Shown here piece after piece: positions 1 to 7,124 of a DNA stretch of 64,000 bases. Source of the stretch: an uncultured Bacteroidota bacterium (GTDB taxonomy: Bacteria > Bacteroidota > Bacteroidia > Chitinophagales > Chitinophagaceae); NCBI GenBank assembly GCA_937928385.1, contig CALEZD010000103.1:37833-101832 (forward strand), written 5' to 3'. Every line of letters begins with the position of its first letter. Position 1 is the first letter of the stretch. Made by a program: the position numbers and the translations under genes. The notes beneath the pieces were generated by a model. That model made no database searches. It was not told the DNA's origin and worked only from the letters and a program-made list of their open reading frames with translations.

Positions 1-2
1 AG

Positions 3-248
3 AATGCCCTGGGGGTATCTACGCTATTGCATATTATATCGGCGGGGTTAGTAGTTGCCGCGGGTTTTATGGCGTCGTTCAACTGGATATACTGGACAGG
101 TGCGGCTATCTTCATCGCGCTGCTTACCTACCAGCATACTTTAGTAAAGCCGCACGATCTGAGCAAAGTGAATATCGCGTTTATGACTACCAACGGCATA
201 GGCAGTATTGTCTTTGCCATTTTTACAATTCTTTCTTTAATATTCTGA
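3..248 (+). CDS. UbiA-family prenyltransferase, C-terminal part (cut by window edge)
   Basis: The frame is open from base 3 to the TGA at 246-248, about 81 residues, with no start in the window, so this is the end of a longer gene. It is almost entirely hydrophobic, with three likely membrane segments. The tail reads LVKPHDLSKVN then TTNG, which matches the C-terminus of UbiA-type enzymes of quinone synthesis in Bacteroidota (4-hydroxybenzoate or futalosine-pathway type). These integral membrane enzymes attach a polyprenyl chain to an aromatic ring. The catalytic Asp-rich motifs would lie upstream and cannot be seen. dapB starts 5 bases after the stop, so the two are probably co-transcribed. 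Confidence 0.7.
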   Translation, partial: NALGVSTLLHIISAGLVVAAGFMASFNWIYWTGAAIFIALLTYQHTLVKPHDLSKVNIAFMTTNGIGSIVFAIFTILSLIF

Positions 249-253
249 TTTTT

Positions 254-967
254 ATGAACATCGCACTGATAGGATACGGCAAAATGGGTAAGACCATAGA
301 ACAGATAGCTACCGAAAGGGGGCATAATATTGTACTGAAAATCAGCTCGGCCAACCAGGCAGACCTGACAGCCGAAAACCTGAAGAAAGCCGATGCAGTG
401 ATAGAAATGACTCAACCCGAAGCTGCGAAATCCAATGTGCTGCTCTGCCTGCAGGCTGGTGTGCCCGTTACCAGCGGTACCACGGGCTGGAACTATGATA
501 TACCGCAAGCCGAGCAGGCGGCCAAGGACAACAACACAGCCTTCCTCTACGCCTCCAACTACAGCGTGGGTGTCAACATATTTTTTGAAGTGAATAAATT
601 GTTGGCGAAGCTGATGGCGCAACAACCCTCTTACGATGTGCACATGAAAGAAGTACACCATACGCAGAAAAAAGATTCGCCCAGCGGCACGGCGCTCACA
701 CTAGCCAGGCAAGTAATGGAACAGGTGACCCGCAAAACGCAATGGAGCGAAGAAGAGCAGGGTGAAAATATACTGCACATCACCGCCCTGCGAGAAGAGG
801 GTGTGCCCGGTACACATACCGTTACGTACACATCTGCCATCGACGATATAGAAATCACCCACACCGCACACAACCGCAACGGCTTCGCCCTCGGTGCTGT
901 ACTGGCAGCAGAGTTTATAGCGGGTAAGCAAGGGGTGTTTAGTATGAAGGATGTGTTGGGGATATAA
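254..967 (+). CDS. dapB: 4-hydroxy-tetrahydrodipicolinate reductase
   Basis: Cytoplasmic NAD(P)H-dependent reductase of the diaminopimelate/lysine pathway, which supplies a peptidoglycan precursor. The 237-residue protein has the N-terminal nucleotide-binding glycine motif GYGKMG (residues 7-12), the SGTTG motif (74-78) and the catalytic block EVHHTQKKDSPSGTA (133-147), where H135/H136 and K139/K140 sit in the usual places for acid catalysis and substrate binding. Length is normal for the family, slightly short as in other Bacteroidota. The ATG lies 5 bases after the preceding membrane-protein stop. A weak CCCC/GGGG hairpin follows the stop near 965-983. Confidence 0.96.
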   Translation: MNIALIGYGKMGKTIEQIATERGHNIVLKISSANQADLTAENLKKADAVIEMTQPEAAKSNVLLCLQAGVPVTSGTTGWNYDIPQAEQAAKDNNTAFLYASNYSVGVNIFFEVNKLLAKLMAQQPSYDVHMKEVHHTQKKDSPSGTALTLARQVMEQVTRKTQWSEEEQGENILHITALREEGVPGTHTVTYTSAIDDIEITHTAHNRNGFALGAVLAAEFIAGKQGVFSMKDVLGI

Positions 968-1073
968 CCCCAACCTCTGAAGGGGCTTTACCATCAGAGC
1001 GCAGTTGGAATACCTCCCGTTCATTTCAGCTGACAATCTATAATGTCGTTCAAAACAGGTACATTGTATCCGG

Positions 1074-1756
1074 ATGATTAAACCTGTGCTGCCCGTTGCT
1101 CAAAGAATAGAAGATAAAGTACTAACTGCCTCACCTGCGCTTGAGTTATTGCCCGGCGTTGTCATAATCCATCATTTACATGATTCCACAGTAGTGTATA
1201 TGAGCAGCAGCGGATTGAGCAGACTGCGTGTAACCTTGCAGGAACTGAAGGAGATGGGGAAAAATTATCACGCGCGTTTTTTTAATGAATCAGCCGCTGC
1301 TGAATATGTGCCCCAAATACTTGGTATGCTGGAGCGGAACAATGATGAAGAGACAGTTTCCTTTTTTCAGCAGGTACGGTCAGGCGCGCATTAGGCCTGG
1401 CAGTGGCATGCATGTGGTACCAGGATATTTATGCGTGATGATAATGGCTTGCCTTTACTGACTATTTCTGTAGCTATCCCTATTGATCCACGGCATTATT
1501 TTATCCCTAAATGGAACGGATGATGGAAGAAAGTGAATCATCGACTAAAAACGCACACTTATTGGCTTCGCTAACTGCCAGGGAGAAGCAAATATTAGTA
1601 ATGATGGCCAGGGACAATACCAGCAAAGAAATAAGCTCCACATTGTTTATTGCTGAGGACACAGTTAAGACACACCGGCGAAACATCAAGAAGAAACTTG
1701 GCGTAGGCAATTATTTTGATTTACTGAAGTTTGTACAGGCTTTTGACCTTGTCTGA
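1074..1756 (+). pseudogene. LuxR-type regulator with PAS-like N-terminal region, broken by a stop and a frameshift
   Basis: Two lesions interrupt what looks like one gene of about 225 codons. The first part (1074-1391) encodes a PAS-like region of about 106 residues and ends at TAG 1392-1394. The same frame then continues without a gap as AWQWHACGTRIFMRDDNGLP, LLTISVAIPIDP and on to TGA 1521-1523; this is exactly the kind of sequence that follows in intact family members. From about 1509 the coding continues in another frame with a LuxR/FixJ DNA-binding domain: LTAREKQIL, SKEISSTLFIAEDTVKTHRR, NIKKKLG. So an in-frame nonsense codon and a 1-base shift near 1509-1511 both separate the sensor and DNA-binding parts. 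The HTH piece (81 residues from ATG 1511) could still be made alone. Sequencing error is possible but two errors are needed. Confidence 0.75.
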
Positions 1757-1787
1757 TCGGCATATGCTCTGCCTGCTACACACGATA

Positions 1788-1807
1788 AATACTCATAAGT
1801 GAGTATT
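1788..1807. promoter_or_regulatory. Perfect inverted repeat overlapping a -33 element
   Basis: AATACTCA (1788-1795), a 4-base spacer, then TGAGTATT (1800-1807). The right arm overlaps the TTG at 1806-1808 that serves as the -33 element of the promoter of the lipoprotein gene at 1866. The geometry suggests an operator. It is too short and lacks a T tract to be a convincing terminator of the preceding pseudogene. Which protein binds it is not known. Confidence 0.5.
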
Positions 1808-1836
1808 GTGCCCGCTGTTATGCCCCGTTATCTTTG
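1806..1836 (+). promoter_or_regulatory. Bacteroidota-type promoter for the lipoprotein gene
   Basis: TTG at 1806-1808, 20-base spacer, TATCTTTG at 1829-1836, an exact match to the TAnnTTTG -7 consensus. The start codon follows at 1866, giving a leader of about 25 bases. Confidence 0.75.
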
Positions 1837-1865
1837 GGTAATAACATAAAAACAATAAATTTAAA

Positions 1866-2990
1866 ATGAAAGTAAGCCAACATCTGTACCTGGGTTTTAT
1901 TTTACTTGCCTCCTTATTAGTGGGAGGGTGTGAAAAAGAACCTGTTGCCCCCAATGTAGAACCTGAGAAGACAGAATACATTGCATTCTGCGATTTAGTG
2001 CACAACACAGATGAAGGTAATTACCTGGATATTGGATGGTTTACATTCAACGGGTCGTTTATAGATGCTGATAATAAAGAGGCTGATGCAGAAACGCGTT
2101 CTTTTACGTTAAACGGAGATGTTACATACTCTTACCAGGTAACAGAAAAAGTGAGCGGACCGGCCGGGGTTATCAGTATGTCAAAGAAAGATTATGATGG
2201 TAAATTAAAAGAAAGTGCTTTTAATACAGCCATTGTAAACAAAATAGAAGTAGTACGTGACGGCACTGCCTGGAAACTGTTGGTGAATGGTGCTGATGCT
2301 GAAGTTGCAGGTGGTGGCGGTGGTAATAATACTGGTACTTCCGGTATATGGAAAAGAATTGAATCGCCTAAAGGTTACCAGACCGACCTGGCTGTAGGTG
2401 GCATTCCCGGTGAGCCTGCCAATCGTGTATATATGTGCGAGCATCCCGGTTCACCAAGTGCCGGCTTATACAAAGGAACTATCAGTGGCGAAACTATTAC
2501 ATGGGATGCAGTACACGGGCTCCCCACTGCTAAGTTTTATGAAAGAGATGGTTTTATGAGGTTGTGGTTCAGCGTGGCGCCCGAAGATGAAGCCGGTAAA
2601 TATGTAAAAGGAGTATGGACCAATACTTGCGGACCGCTTGAAAATTCAGTTAAGAAAATTGCAGTGGGTTTTAATCCGGGTGAAAACCAAAATCAGTATT
2701 ATTCAATTCTCAGTGTAAAGGTTGAAAACACTACATGCCCTGTTACCCAGCTTAGTACCGCAGTTCCTGCACCCGATTGTACATCCGGTAAATTCATTAA
2801 TTCGCCATCATCAAGTGCAAATCCTGACTATTATACTGTTAGCATTACATACAGTTCTATAGATATGAATGGACAACAATATACTAAAACAGAGCAATCA
2901 GTAATCTATAAAGTTCATTTGGCGAACGACTGCAATAAATTCAAAGTAGATAATTCAGGAACAGGCAGATGGGTATTACTCCCGCTATAA
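1866..2990 (+). CDS. Secreted lipoprotein of unknown function
   Basis: The 374-residue product begins with a type II signal peptide and a lipobox ending LVGGC, so Cys22 should be lipidated. A short acidic stretch follows (CEKEP, EPEKTE). A Gly/Asn-rich linker, GGGGGNN, near residue 150 separates two halves. The second half contains several Cys residues that could form disulfides in the periplasm or at the surface, and an alternating hydrophobic pattern typical of beta-rich domains. I do not recognise the family. It has its own promoter at 1806-1836 with an overlapping inverted repeat and its own terminator at 3047-3085, so it is a single regulated unit. The neighbouring broken LuxR gene might once have controlled it; that is inference. 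Confidence 0.85.
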   Translation: MKVSQHLYLGFILLASLLVGGCEKEPVAPNVEPEKTEYIAFCDLVHNTDEGNYLDIGWFTFNGSFIDADNKEADAETRSFTLNGDVTYSYQVTEKVSGPAGVISMSKKDYDGKLKESAFNTAIVNKIEVVRDGTAWKLLVNGADAEVAGGGGGNNTGTSGIWKRIESPKGYQTDLAVGGIPGEPANRVYMCEHPGSPSAGLYKGTISGETITWDAVHGLPTAKFYERDGFMRLWFSVAPEDEAGKYVKGVWTNTCGPLENSVKKIAVGFNPGENQNQYYSILSVKVENTTCPVTQLSTAVPAPDCTSGKFINSPSSSANPDYYTVSITYSSIDMNGQQYTKTEQSVIYKVHLANDCNKFKVDNSGTGRWVLLPL

Positions 2991-3046
2991 ATGACTGATT
3001 GACCAACCCGCGAGACGGGTATCGAGAACTTACCATGTATGGCCAG

Positions 3047-3085
3047 GGTTCAAACAGATTGCCTGTTTGAACCTCGGCTTTTTAT
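3047..3085 (+). terminator. Hairpin terminator
   Basis: Perfect 11-bp stem: GGTTCAAACAG (3047-3057), loop ATTGC, CTGTTTGAACC (3063-3073), followed by TCGGCTTTTTAT. It ends the lipoprotein unit 56 bases after its stop. Confidence 0.85.
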
Positions 3086-3087
3086 CT

Positions 3088-3280
3088 CTGTTCAAGATGT
3101 TCGGTACGGCATCTTGAATACCCGGTACAAAGCCGTTTTGTAAACGGCATTCATCGAACTATAGTTGATGACATTGCCTAAAGTTCAAATGCTCATCTGG
3201 CTAATAAATCCCGTTCTCAGAACGGCTTATTATTATATGTTCTACATCACCCTGTAGAAGATGTGGAACAGCAGGGTCAA
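3088..3280. repeat. Hairpin-rich intergenic repeat, copy 1
   Basis: This stretch recurs at 6170-6370 in the same orientation. The first 60 or so bases differ at only about three positions, and the rest is recognisably related with small gaps. It holds three potential hairpins: AAGATG/CATCTT around 3094-3115, GCCGTTT/AAACGGC around 3131-3148, and CCGTTC-tca-GAACGG around 3210-3224. No open reading frame spans it. The intergenic region 2991-3373 thus holds a terminator and this repeat; nothing else was seen in it. Confidence 0.8.
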
Positions 3281-3373
3281 AATTGCTGTTTAAGACATCT
3301 TACAAACAAGATAAGAAATCGCCCTTGTTTTCTATTCAGTCAGCTTATTGTCACCCACCGAAATGAACCGCAA

Positions 3374-6016
3374 TTAAGTTAATGTATTGTAATCCGCTCC
3401 CTCATTAGCCTCAGCAACATCAGCACCCTCTGCTAAATTATCATCTGCTTCCCCCGCATCATCATTTACGGCAGGCATACTATATGGCCGGGTAAACACC
3501 TGTTGTGCTTTATCAGATTTGTACAGCGAGAGCCCCCAAATCAGTATATAGATGATACTTTTGAAAGTGGCCTTCGTCATATCATAAGTAAATCCGGGGT
3601 AGAAAGCCTCTATGCGGTCGCCGAATATCAAGCCGGTTACCATGAGTATAACATTATACGCAAGTTCTGAAACAGCCAGTATCATAAACATGCGTGGCAG
3701 TATATCTCTCTTCTTAAACGTCCAGTAAGCTACCCAAAACGCGAACGTACAAAACACTGCCAGTAACAGGGCTTCCATTATCAGGTATAGTTGCGGCACA
3801 AAACTGTCAAAGTTGCTGAACCTCAACCATGTTTCTGTCTCCAGGTAACCGTCTGCAAATATGGTGTATAGGTATATTGCCGGTTTAATACACACTACTA
3901 AAGCAAAGAATGCCAACCACCCCGTTAGCCCCGCATCGTAGTTGATTACCTTTCCTGTATATACTTCTTTCCTGTTTTGCCTGCGCAGCAGGTAATGGGC
4001 CAGTGCTGCAAATACCAGCATAAAAAACAGCAAGGTTTTGTTCGTTTTGCCAAGTATGCCCCCTGCATTGGCTGTTTTCAGTTTGTTCAGCATTTTATGG
4101 TTAACAGAAATGCCATAAGCTAAGGCATTCGTTATTTCTTCATAGTCTGTTGCGTATTTGGCAAGGTGTTGTACAGGTATATGGTCGTTATGGCTGCGGT
4201 ACTCGTATTTAATGGTGATTACCTTGCCTTCTGCCCTGGCATTGAAGCGGAACAGGTAATCATCTTCCAGTATCTCTATCGGTTCGTCAGTCACCGCTGT
4301 TTCCTCCATCATCTGTAGTACGATGTTGTGCGTAATGTTTACAGGATAGTACAGGTGCAGTGGTTTGTTCATGGCTTTTTTTACAGGTGCCGTCAGCCTG
4401 TCATATATCATGTTACTGCTTACCTGCAATATTTTTTCATCATTTTCTCCTGTCCATGCATCTTTCAGTATATAGTTTTCTCTTACGGTAACGAAGTTGT
4501 TGACTGTATCGTCATCATAAGTCATCTCGGTGGTCATTTTAGCATTGCCGTATAGCCTCGAGTAGTATTCCTCGTAGCTCTTTTCCATTTCGGCCATTGA
4601 GGAATATTTGAACGTGGAACGGATATCATTAGCGTCGCGGTTGAAATATACCGTCTCTACCTGCAGCGTAACTGTGCTGTCATCAGATACGTCAAATGTT
4701 TCATTTACCACCGTACTGCCTTCGTTATCAAAAGGTATTTTTTCAAGCCCGGTAGAGGCTGCCGATACCACCAGGCCCTTGCCATAGTTGGGCAGGTAGG
4801 TGCTCATCAGGCTTCCGTATTGATAAGAAGCTGTCGGGTCTACGTATTTTACAGAGCCGTTTATCTCCAGTTTTACTATTACGTGATTGAAGTTTTTACC
4901 CGGCAGCCAATCTGCCACATGCTCTTTCATACCGGTATTCACCAGCACCATCTCTGCCGGAATATCCCTGGTGCGCAATATAGCTGCCAGCAGCAGCGAC
5001 TTGTCTTTACAATCGCCATACCGTTTGTTAAATGTTTCTGCCGGTGAGTGCGGGCGGTGTGTGTATTCACCTATCTCTATGCCCAGGTAGCGTATATCGT
5101 TCTGCACAAACCTCAATGCCATTTCGGCAAAGGCAATTTTTGATGCACCGGCTTTCTTTTCCCATTCATCTGCCATCCGCAGCAGTGCAGGGGGAAGTTG
5201 CATAGACACGCCGTATGTCAATGAGTTTGCCCAAAGGGCTACTTCATTCCAGTTGTTAAATTCAGATACAGCTACATACTTATTCTCTATATACCATGCC
5301 GGTGTATTGCCCTCGTAGGTGATTGGCTTTAGTTCCATTACAGGCCAGTCGTACACTGTATAGTTGCCTTCACTTTTTACCTGTGGTGCAGGTGCATCGT
5401 TGTAGCATTTAAAATTCAGCTTTCTGCCTGCCGGCATCAGTATGCTGGTGTAATTGTTGGTGATGGGGTTTTGTGCATACAGGTTTACAAAGTTGTCATA
5501 TTTACTCCCCAATACCGGGTTAAATCCCTTTAGGGAATATGACAGTTCTATCTTATCGCCTTCCCGCACATCATCCAGTATGATGATAGCGCTGGTATAG
5601 TCGTGTACCTGGTACTCCGACATAAAGGGCTCTTCATCTACCATCTTTATGGCCGACGGCGATAATTTGTTGATACGCTGAGTACCACGGGTAATAGTTA
5701 GCTCGTGAAAGGTGAGCTTTTGGTAGGTACCCGGAAAACTGATGTTGATTTCTGAATGATTTTGAACACCTGTTTTATTGGTTATTACGGTAATGTAATG
5801 GACGTAATTAGTTTGTTCCGCTACGTTCACCTGTATATCGTACAGCGTGAAATAATGCCCGGAGCTGATATCCCTCTCATTTACCTTCTTTGTGTAGTCG
5901 GGGTTGCGGGGCAGCAACCATGTAGGTGCGGGGCCAATACCTGCCTGCGCTGCACCATGCGCGTACTGAAAAAACATTGTAACCTGTAAAAGGATGAATA
6001 GGATTATCTGCCTCAT
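3374..6016 (-). CDS. DUF3857 / transglutaminase-like / DUF2569 fusion membrane protein
   Basis: About 880 residues from the chosen start at 6016, where a good signal peptide begins (MRQIILFILL); the frame stays open to 6040. Order of parts: signal peptide, a DUF3857 beta-rich domain (about 40-250), a transglutaminase-like papain-fold domain with Cys336 in RYGDCKDKS, His378 in FNHVIVKL and Asp393 in VDPT (a complete Cys-His-Asp triad), a further beta domain, then from about residue 690 a DUF2569-like block of five or so membrane segments. The catalytic part should face the periplasm. The substrate is unknown; family members may act as peptidases or cross-linkers. The gene stands alone between two copies of a hairpin-rich repeat. 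A weak -7-like element, TATATTAG on the minus strand, lies just upstream at about 6026-6033. The acidic Ala/Glu/Asp-rich tail is probably cytoplasmic. Confidence 0.85.
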   Translation of the reverse strand: MRQIILFILLQVTMFFQYAHGAAQAGIGPAPTWLLPRNPDYTKKVNERDISSGHYFTLYDIQVNVAEQTNYVHYITVITNKTGVQNHSEINISFPGTYQKLTFHELTITRGTQRINKLSPSAIKMVDEEPFMSEYQVHDYTSAIIILDDVREGDKIELSYSLKGFNPVLGSKYDNFVNLYAQNPITNNYTSILMPAGRKLNFKCYNDAPAPQVKSEGNYTVYDWPVMELKPITYEGNTPAWYIENKYVAVSEFNNWNEVALWANSLTYGVSMQLPPALLRMADEWEKKAGASKIAFAEMALRFVQNDIRYLGIEIGEYTHRPHSPAETFNKRYGDCKDKSLLLAAILRTRDIPAEMVLVNTGMKEHVADWLPGKNFNHVIVKLEINGSVKYVDPTASYQYGSLMSTYLPNYGKGLVVSAASTGLEKIPFDNEGSTVVNETFDVSDDSTVTLQVETVYFNRDANDIRSTFKYSSMAEMEKSYEEYYSRLYGNAKMTTEMTYDDDTVNNFVTVRENYILKDAWTGENDEKILQVSSNMIYDRLTAPVKKAMNKPLHLYYPVNITHNIVLQMMEETAVTDEPIEILEDDYLFRFNARAEGKVITIKYEYRSHNDHIPVQHLAKYATDYEEITNALAYGISVNHKMLNKLKTANAGGILGKTNKTLLFFMLVFAALAHYLLRRQNRKEVYTGKVINYDAGLTGWLAFFALVVCIKPAIYLYTIFADGYLETETWLRFSNFDSFVPQLYLIMEALLLAVFCTFAFWVAYWTFKKRDILPRMFMILAVSELAYNVILMVTGLIFGDRIEAFYPGFTYDMTKATFKSIIYILIWGLSLYKSDKAQQVFTRPYSMPAVNDDAGEADDNLAEGADVAEANEGADYNTLT

Positions 6017-6169
6017 AAACATGTAGCTAATATAGTACATGTCGCATAAAAATGCAGCATATAATAAGATTGTTATATTGCATTTTTGGTTAACATTACA
6101 TCAATGCCTTTCAATATGCTCTGCAAGCTGTATTTGATGAGCATGTGTATATACATTAAAGCATCATCG

Positions 6170-6370
6170 CTGTTCAAGATGTTCGGCACGGCATCTTGAA
6201 TACCCTGTAGAAAGCCGTTTTGTAAACGGCATTTGCCGAACTGTTGTAGATGACGTAGCTTATAGTTTAAACCTGCATCTGCAGGCTAATAACTTCCGTT
6301 TCTCAGAACGGCTTACTATTATATGTTCCATATCACCCTTCGGAAGATGTAGAACAGCAAGGGGTGACAA
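6170..6370. repeat. Hairpin-rich intergenic repeat, copy 2
   Basis: Direct copy of 3088-3280, offset by 3082 bases, so the pair brackets the DUF3857 gene. The hairpin arms AAGATG/CATCTT and GCCGTTT/AAACGGC are unchanged, and the third hairpin is kept as CCGTT/AACGG although the surrounding bases have drifted. This is consistent with selection on structure, or simply with a recent duplication. Confidence 0.8.
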
Positions 6371-6432
6371 CACATACCAGATGAGAAATTTACATTGTCA
6401 TGTCGCTAACCACTATCATTTGATGTATCTTG

Positions 6433-6573
6433 ATGCAGCAAAAAGCCTGTAAAGTGAACCGACTGTATATTGCCATTATTATCTTGTTTTGTCTTATGCC
6501 TGCATTGTCGACACCTCACTGGCGCGAATGTTCCGACGGGCATTCGTGTCAATTAAGTCATCCGGTCTCATGA
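6433..6573 (+). CDS. Possible small exported or membrane peptide
   Basis: A 46-codon frame with a short basic start and a strong hydrophobic stretch (LYIAIIILFCLMPALS), followed by a Cys/His-containing tail (HWRECSDGHSC). It looks like a signal peptide or a single membrane anchor. There is no exact promoter match immediately upstream and no homology I recognise. The stop codon lies inside an inverted repeat CCGGTC-tcat-GACCGG (6562-6577). It may be a decayed gene remnant. Weak call. Confidence 0.25.
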   Translation: MQQKACKVNRLYIAIIILFCLMPALSTPHWRECSDGHSCQLSHPVS

Positions 6574-6640
6574 CCGGCATTCAGGGTGAGGAACCCCAAA
6601 ACTATTAAGGAGTTTATATATGTACTCCAGCTAGGCGAAA

Positions 6641-6671
6641 TTGGTTATTTGTTTATTATTGCGTATCTTTG
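6641..6671 (+). promoter_or_regulatory. Bacteroidota-type promoter of the small RNA candidate
   Basis: TTG at 6641-6643, 20-base spacer, TATCTTTG at 6664-6671: an exact consensus match with ideal spacing, not followed by any convincing protein gene. Confidence 0.7.
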
Positions 6672-6677
6672 TTATTG

Positions 6678-6767
6678 AAAAGAAAACAGCATAACCATGC
6701 ACCCACCACTGCAAATAAAAACAATATTTAATACAAACGCCTGGCACACAGCCAGGCGTTTTGCTTT
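6678..6767 (+). ncRNA. Candidate small RNA or attenuated leader of about 90 nt
   Basis: Transcription from the promoter at 6641-6671 should start near 6676-6680 and meet a perfect 11-bp hairpin (6735-6745 with 6751-6761, loop ACACA) followed by TTGCTTT. The resulting transcript is about 90 nt. It has an A-rich, unstructured 5' half and a GC-rich 3' hairpin. An ATG at 6697 opens a frame that reads through the hairpin, so a leader peptide is an alternative reading, but no run of regulatory codons is evident. The next gene, icd, begins 350 bases later. Confidence 0.5.
6735..6767 (+). terminator. Hairpin terminator of the small RNA candidate
   Basis: AAACGCCTGGC (6735-6745), loop ACACA, GCCAGGCGTTT (6751-6761), then TGCTTT. 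The stem is perfect and GC-rich; the T tract is only moderate. Confidence 0.7.
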
Positions 6768-6976
6768 CAGCTATTTTCCCGGAGAAATACAGCCAGGGTT
6801 AACAAAAGTTAACAAGCCTGTTATAAGTAATTCAAAATCAAATGCTTGCAAGTGCATGATATTTCCCTTAGTTAAACCATATAACAACATTTGTGACCGA
6901 AACTTAACAAAACCGCGGATGTACCTTATTAATGTATTGCCCTATTACCATATTGACTTTTTAATCTCTTATTTCA

Positions 6977-7072
6977 TTAACCTGTTAACTTTTTATCATA
7001 TTAACCCTTCAACCTATTCTTCAGTTAACCTATTAACTTTTTACCATATTACCCCTTTAACCTTTTACCCAA
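6977..7072. repeat. Two imperfect 48-base tandem units upstream of icd
   Basis: Unit 1 starts at 6977 and unit 2 at 7025. Both begin TTAACCTnTTAACTTTTTA, continue with YCATATTA and an ACCCTT-like tail, and differ at about three positions over the first 34 bases. The region is AT-rich and repeats the TTAAC motif many times on this strand. It fills the rest of the 6041-7124 gap together with the repeat copy, the small frame and the small RNA candidate described above. Confidence 0.6.
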
Positions 7073-7124
7073 ACTCATTTTTTTCAAGTAATTTCGCGCG
7101 GGCAATAGCTAACAAAACAACGAT

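Noticed and set aside
967..1000. CCCC/GGGG hairpin after dapB as a terminator
   Set aside because: Only a 4-bp stem with a 10-base loop and no T tract; too weak to call.
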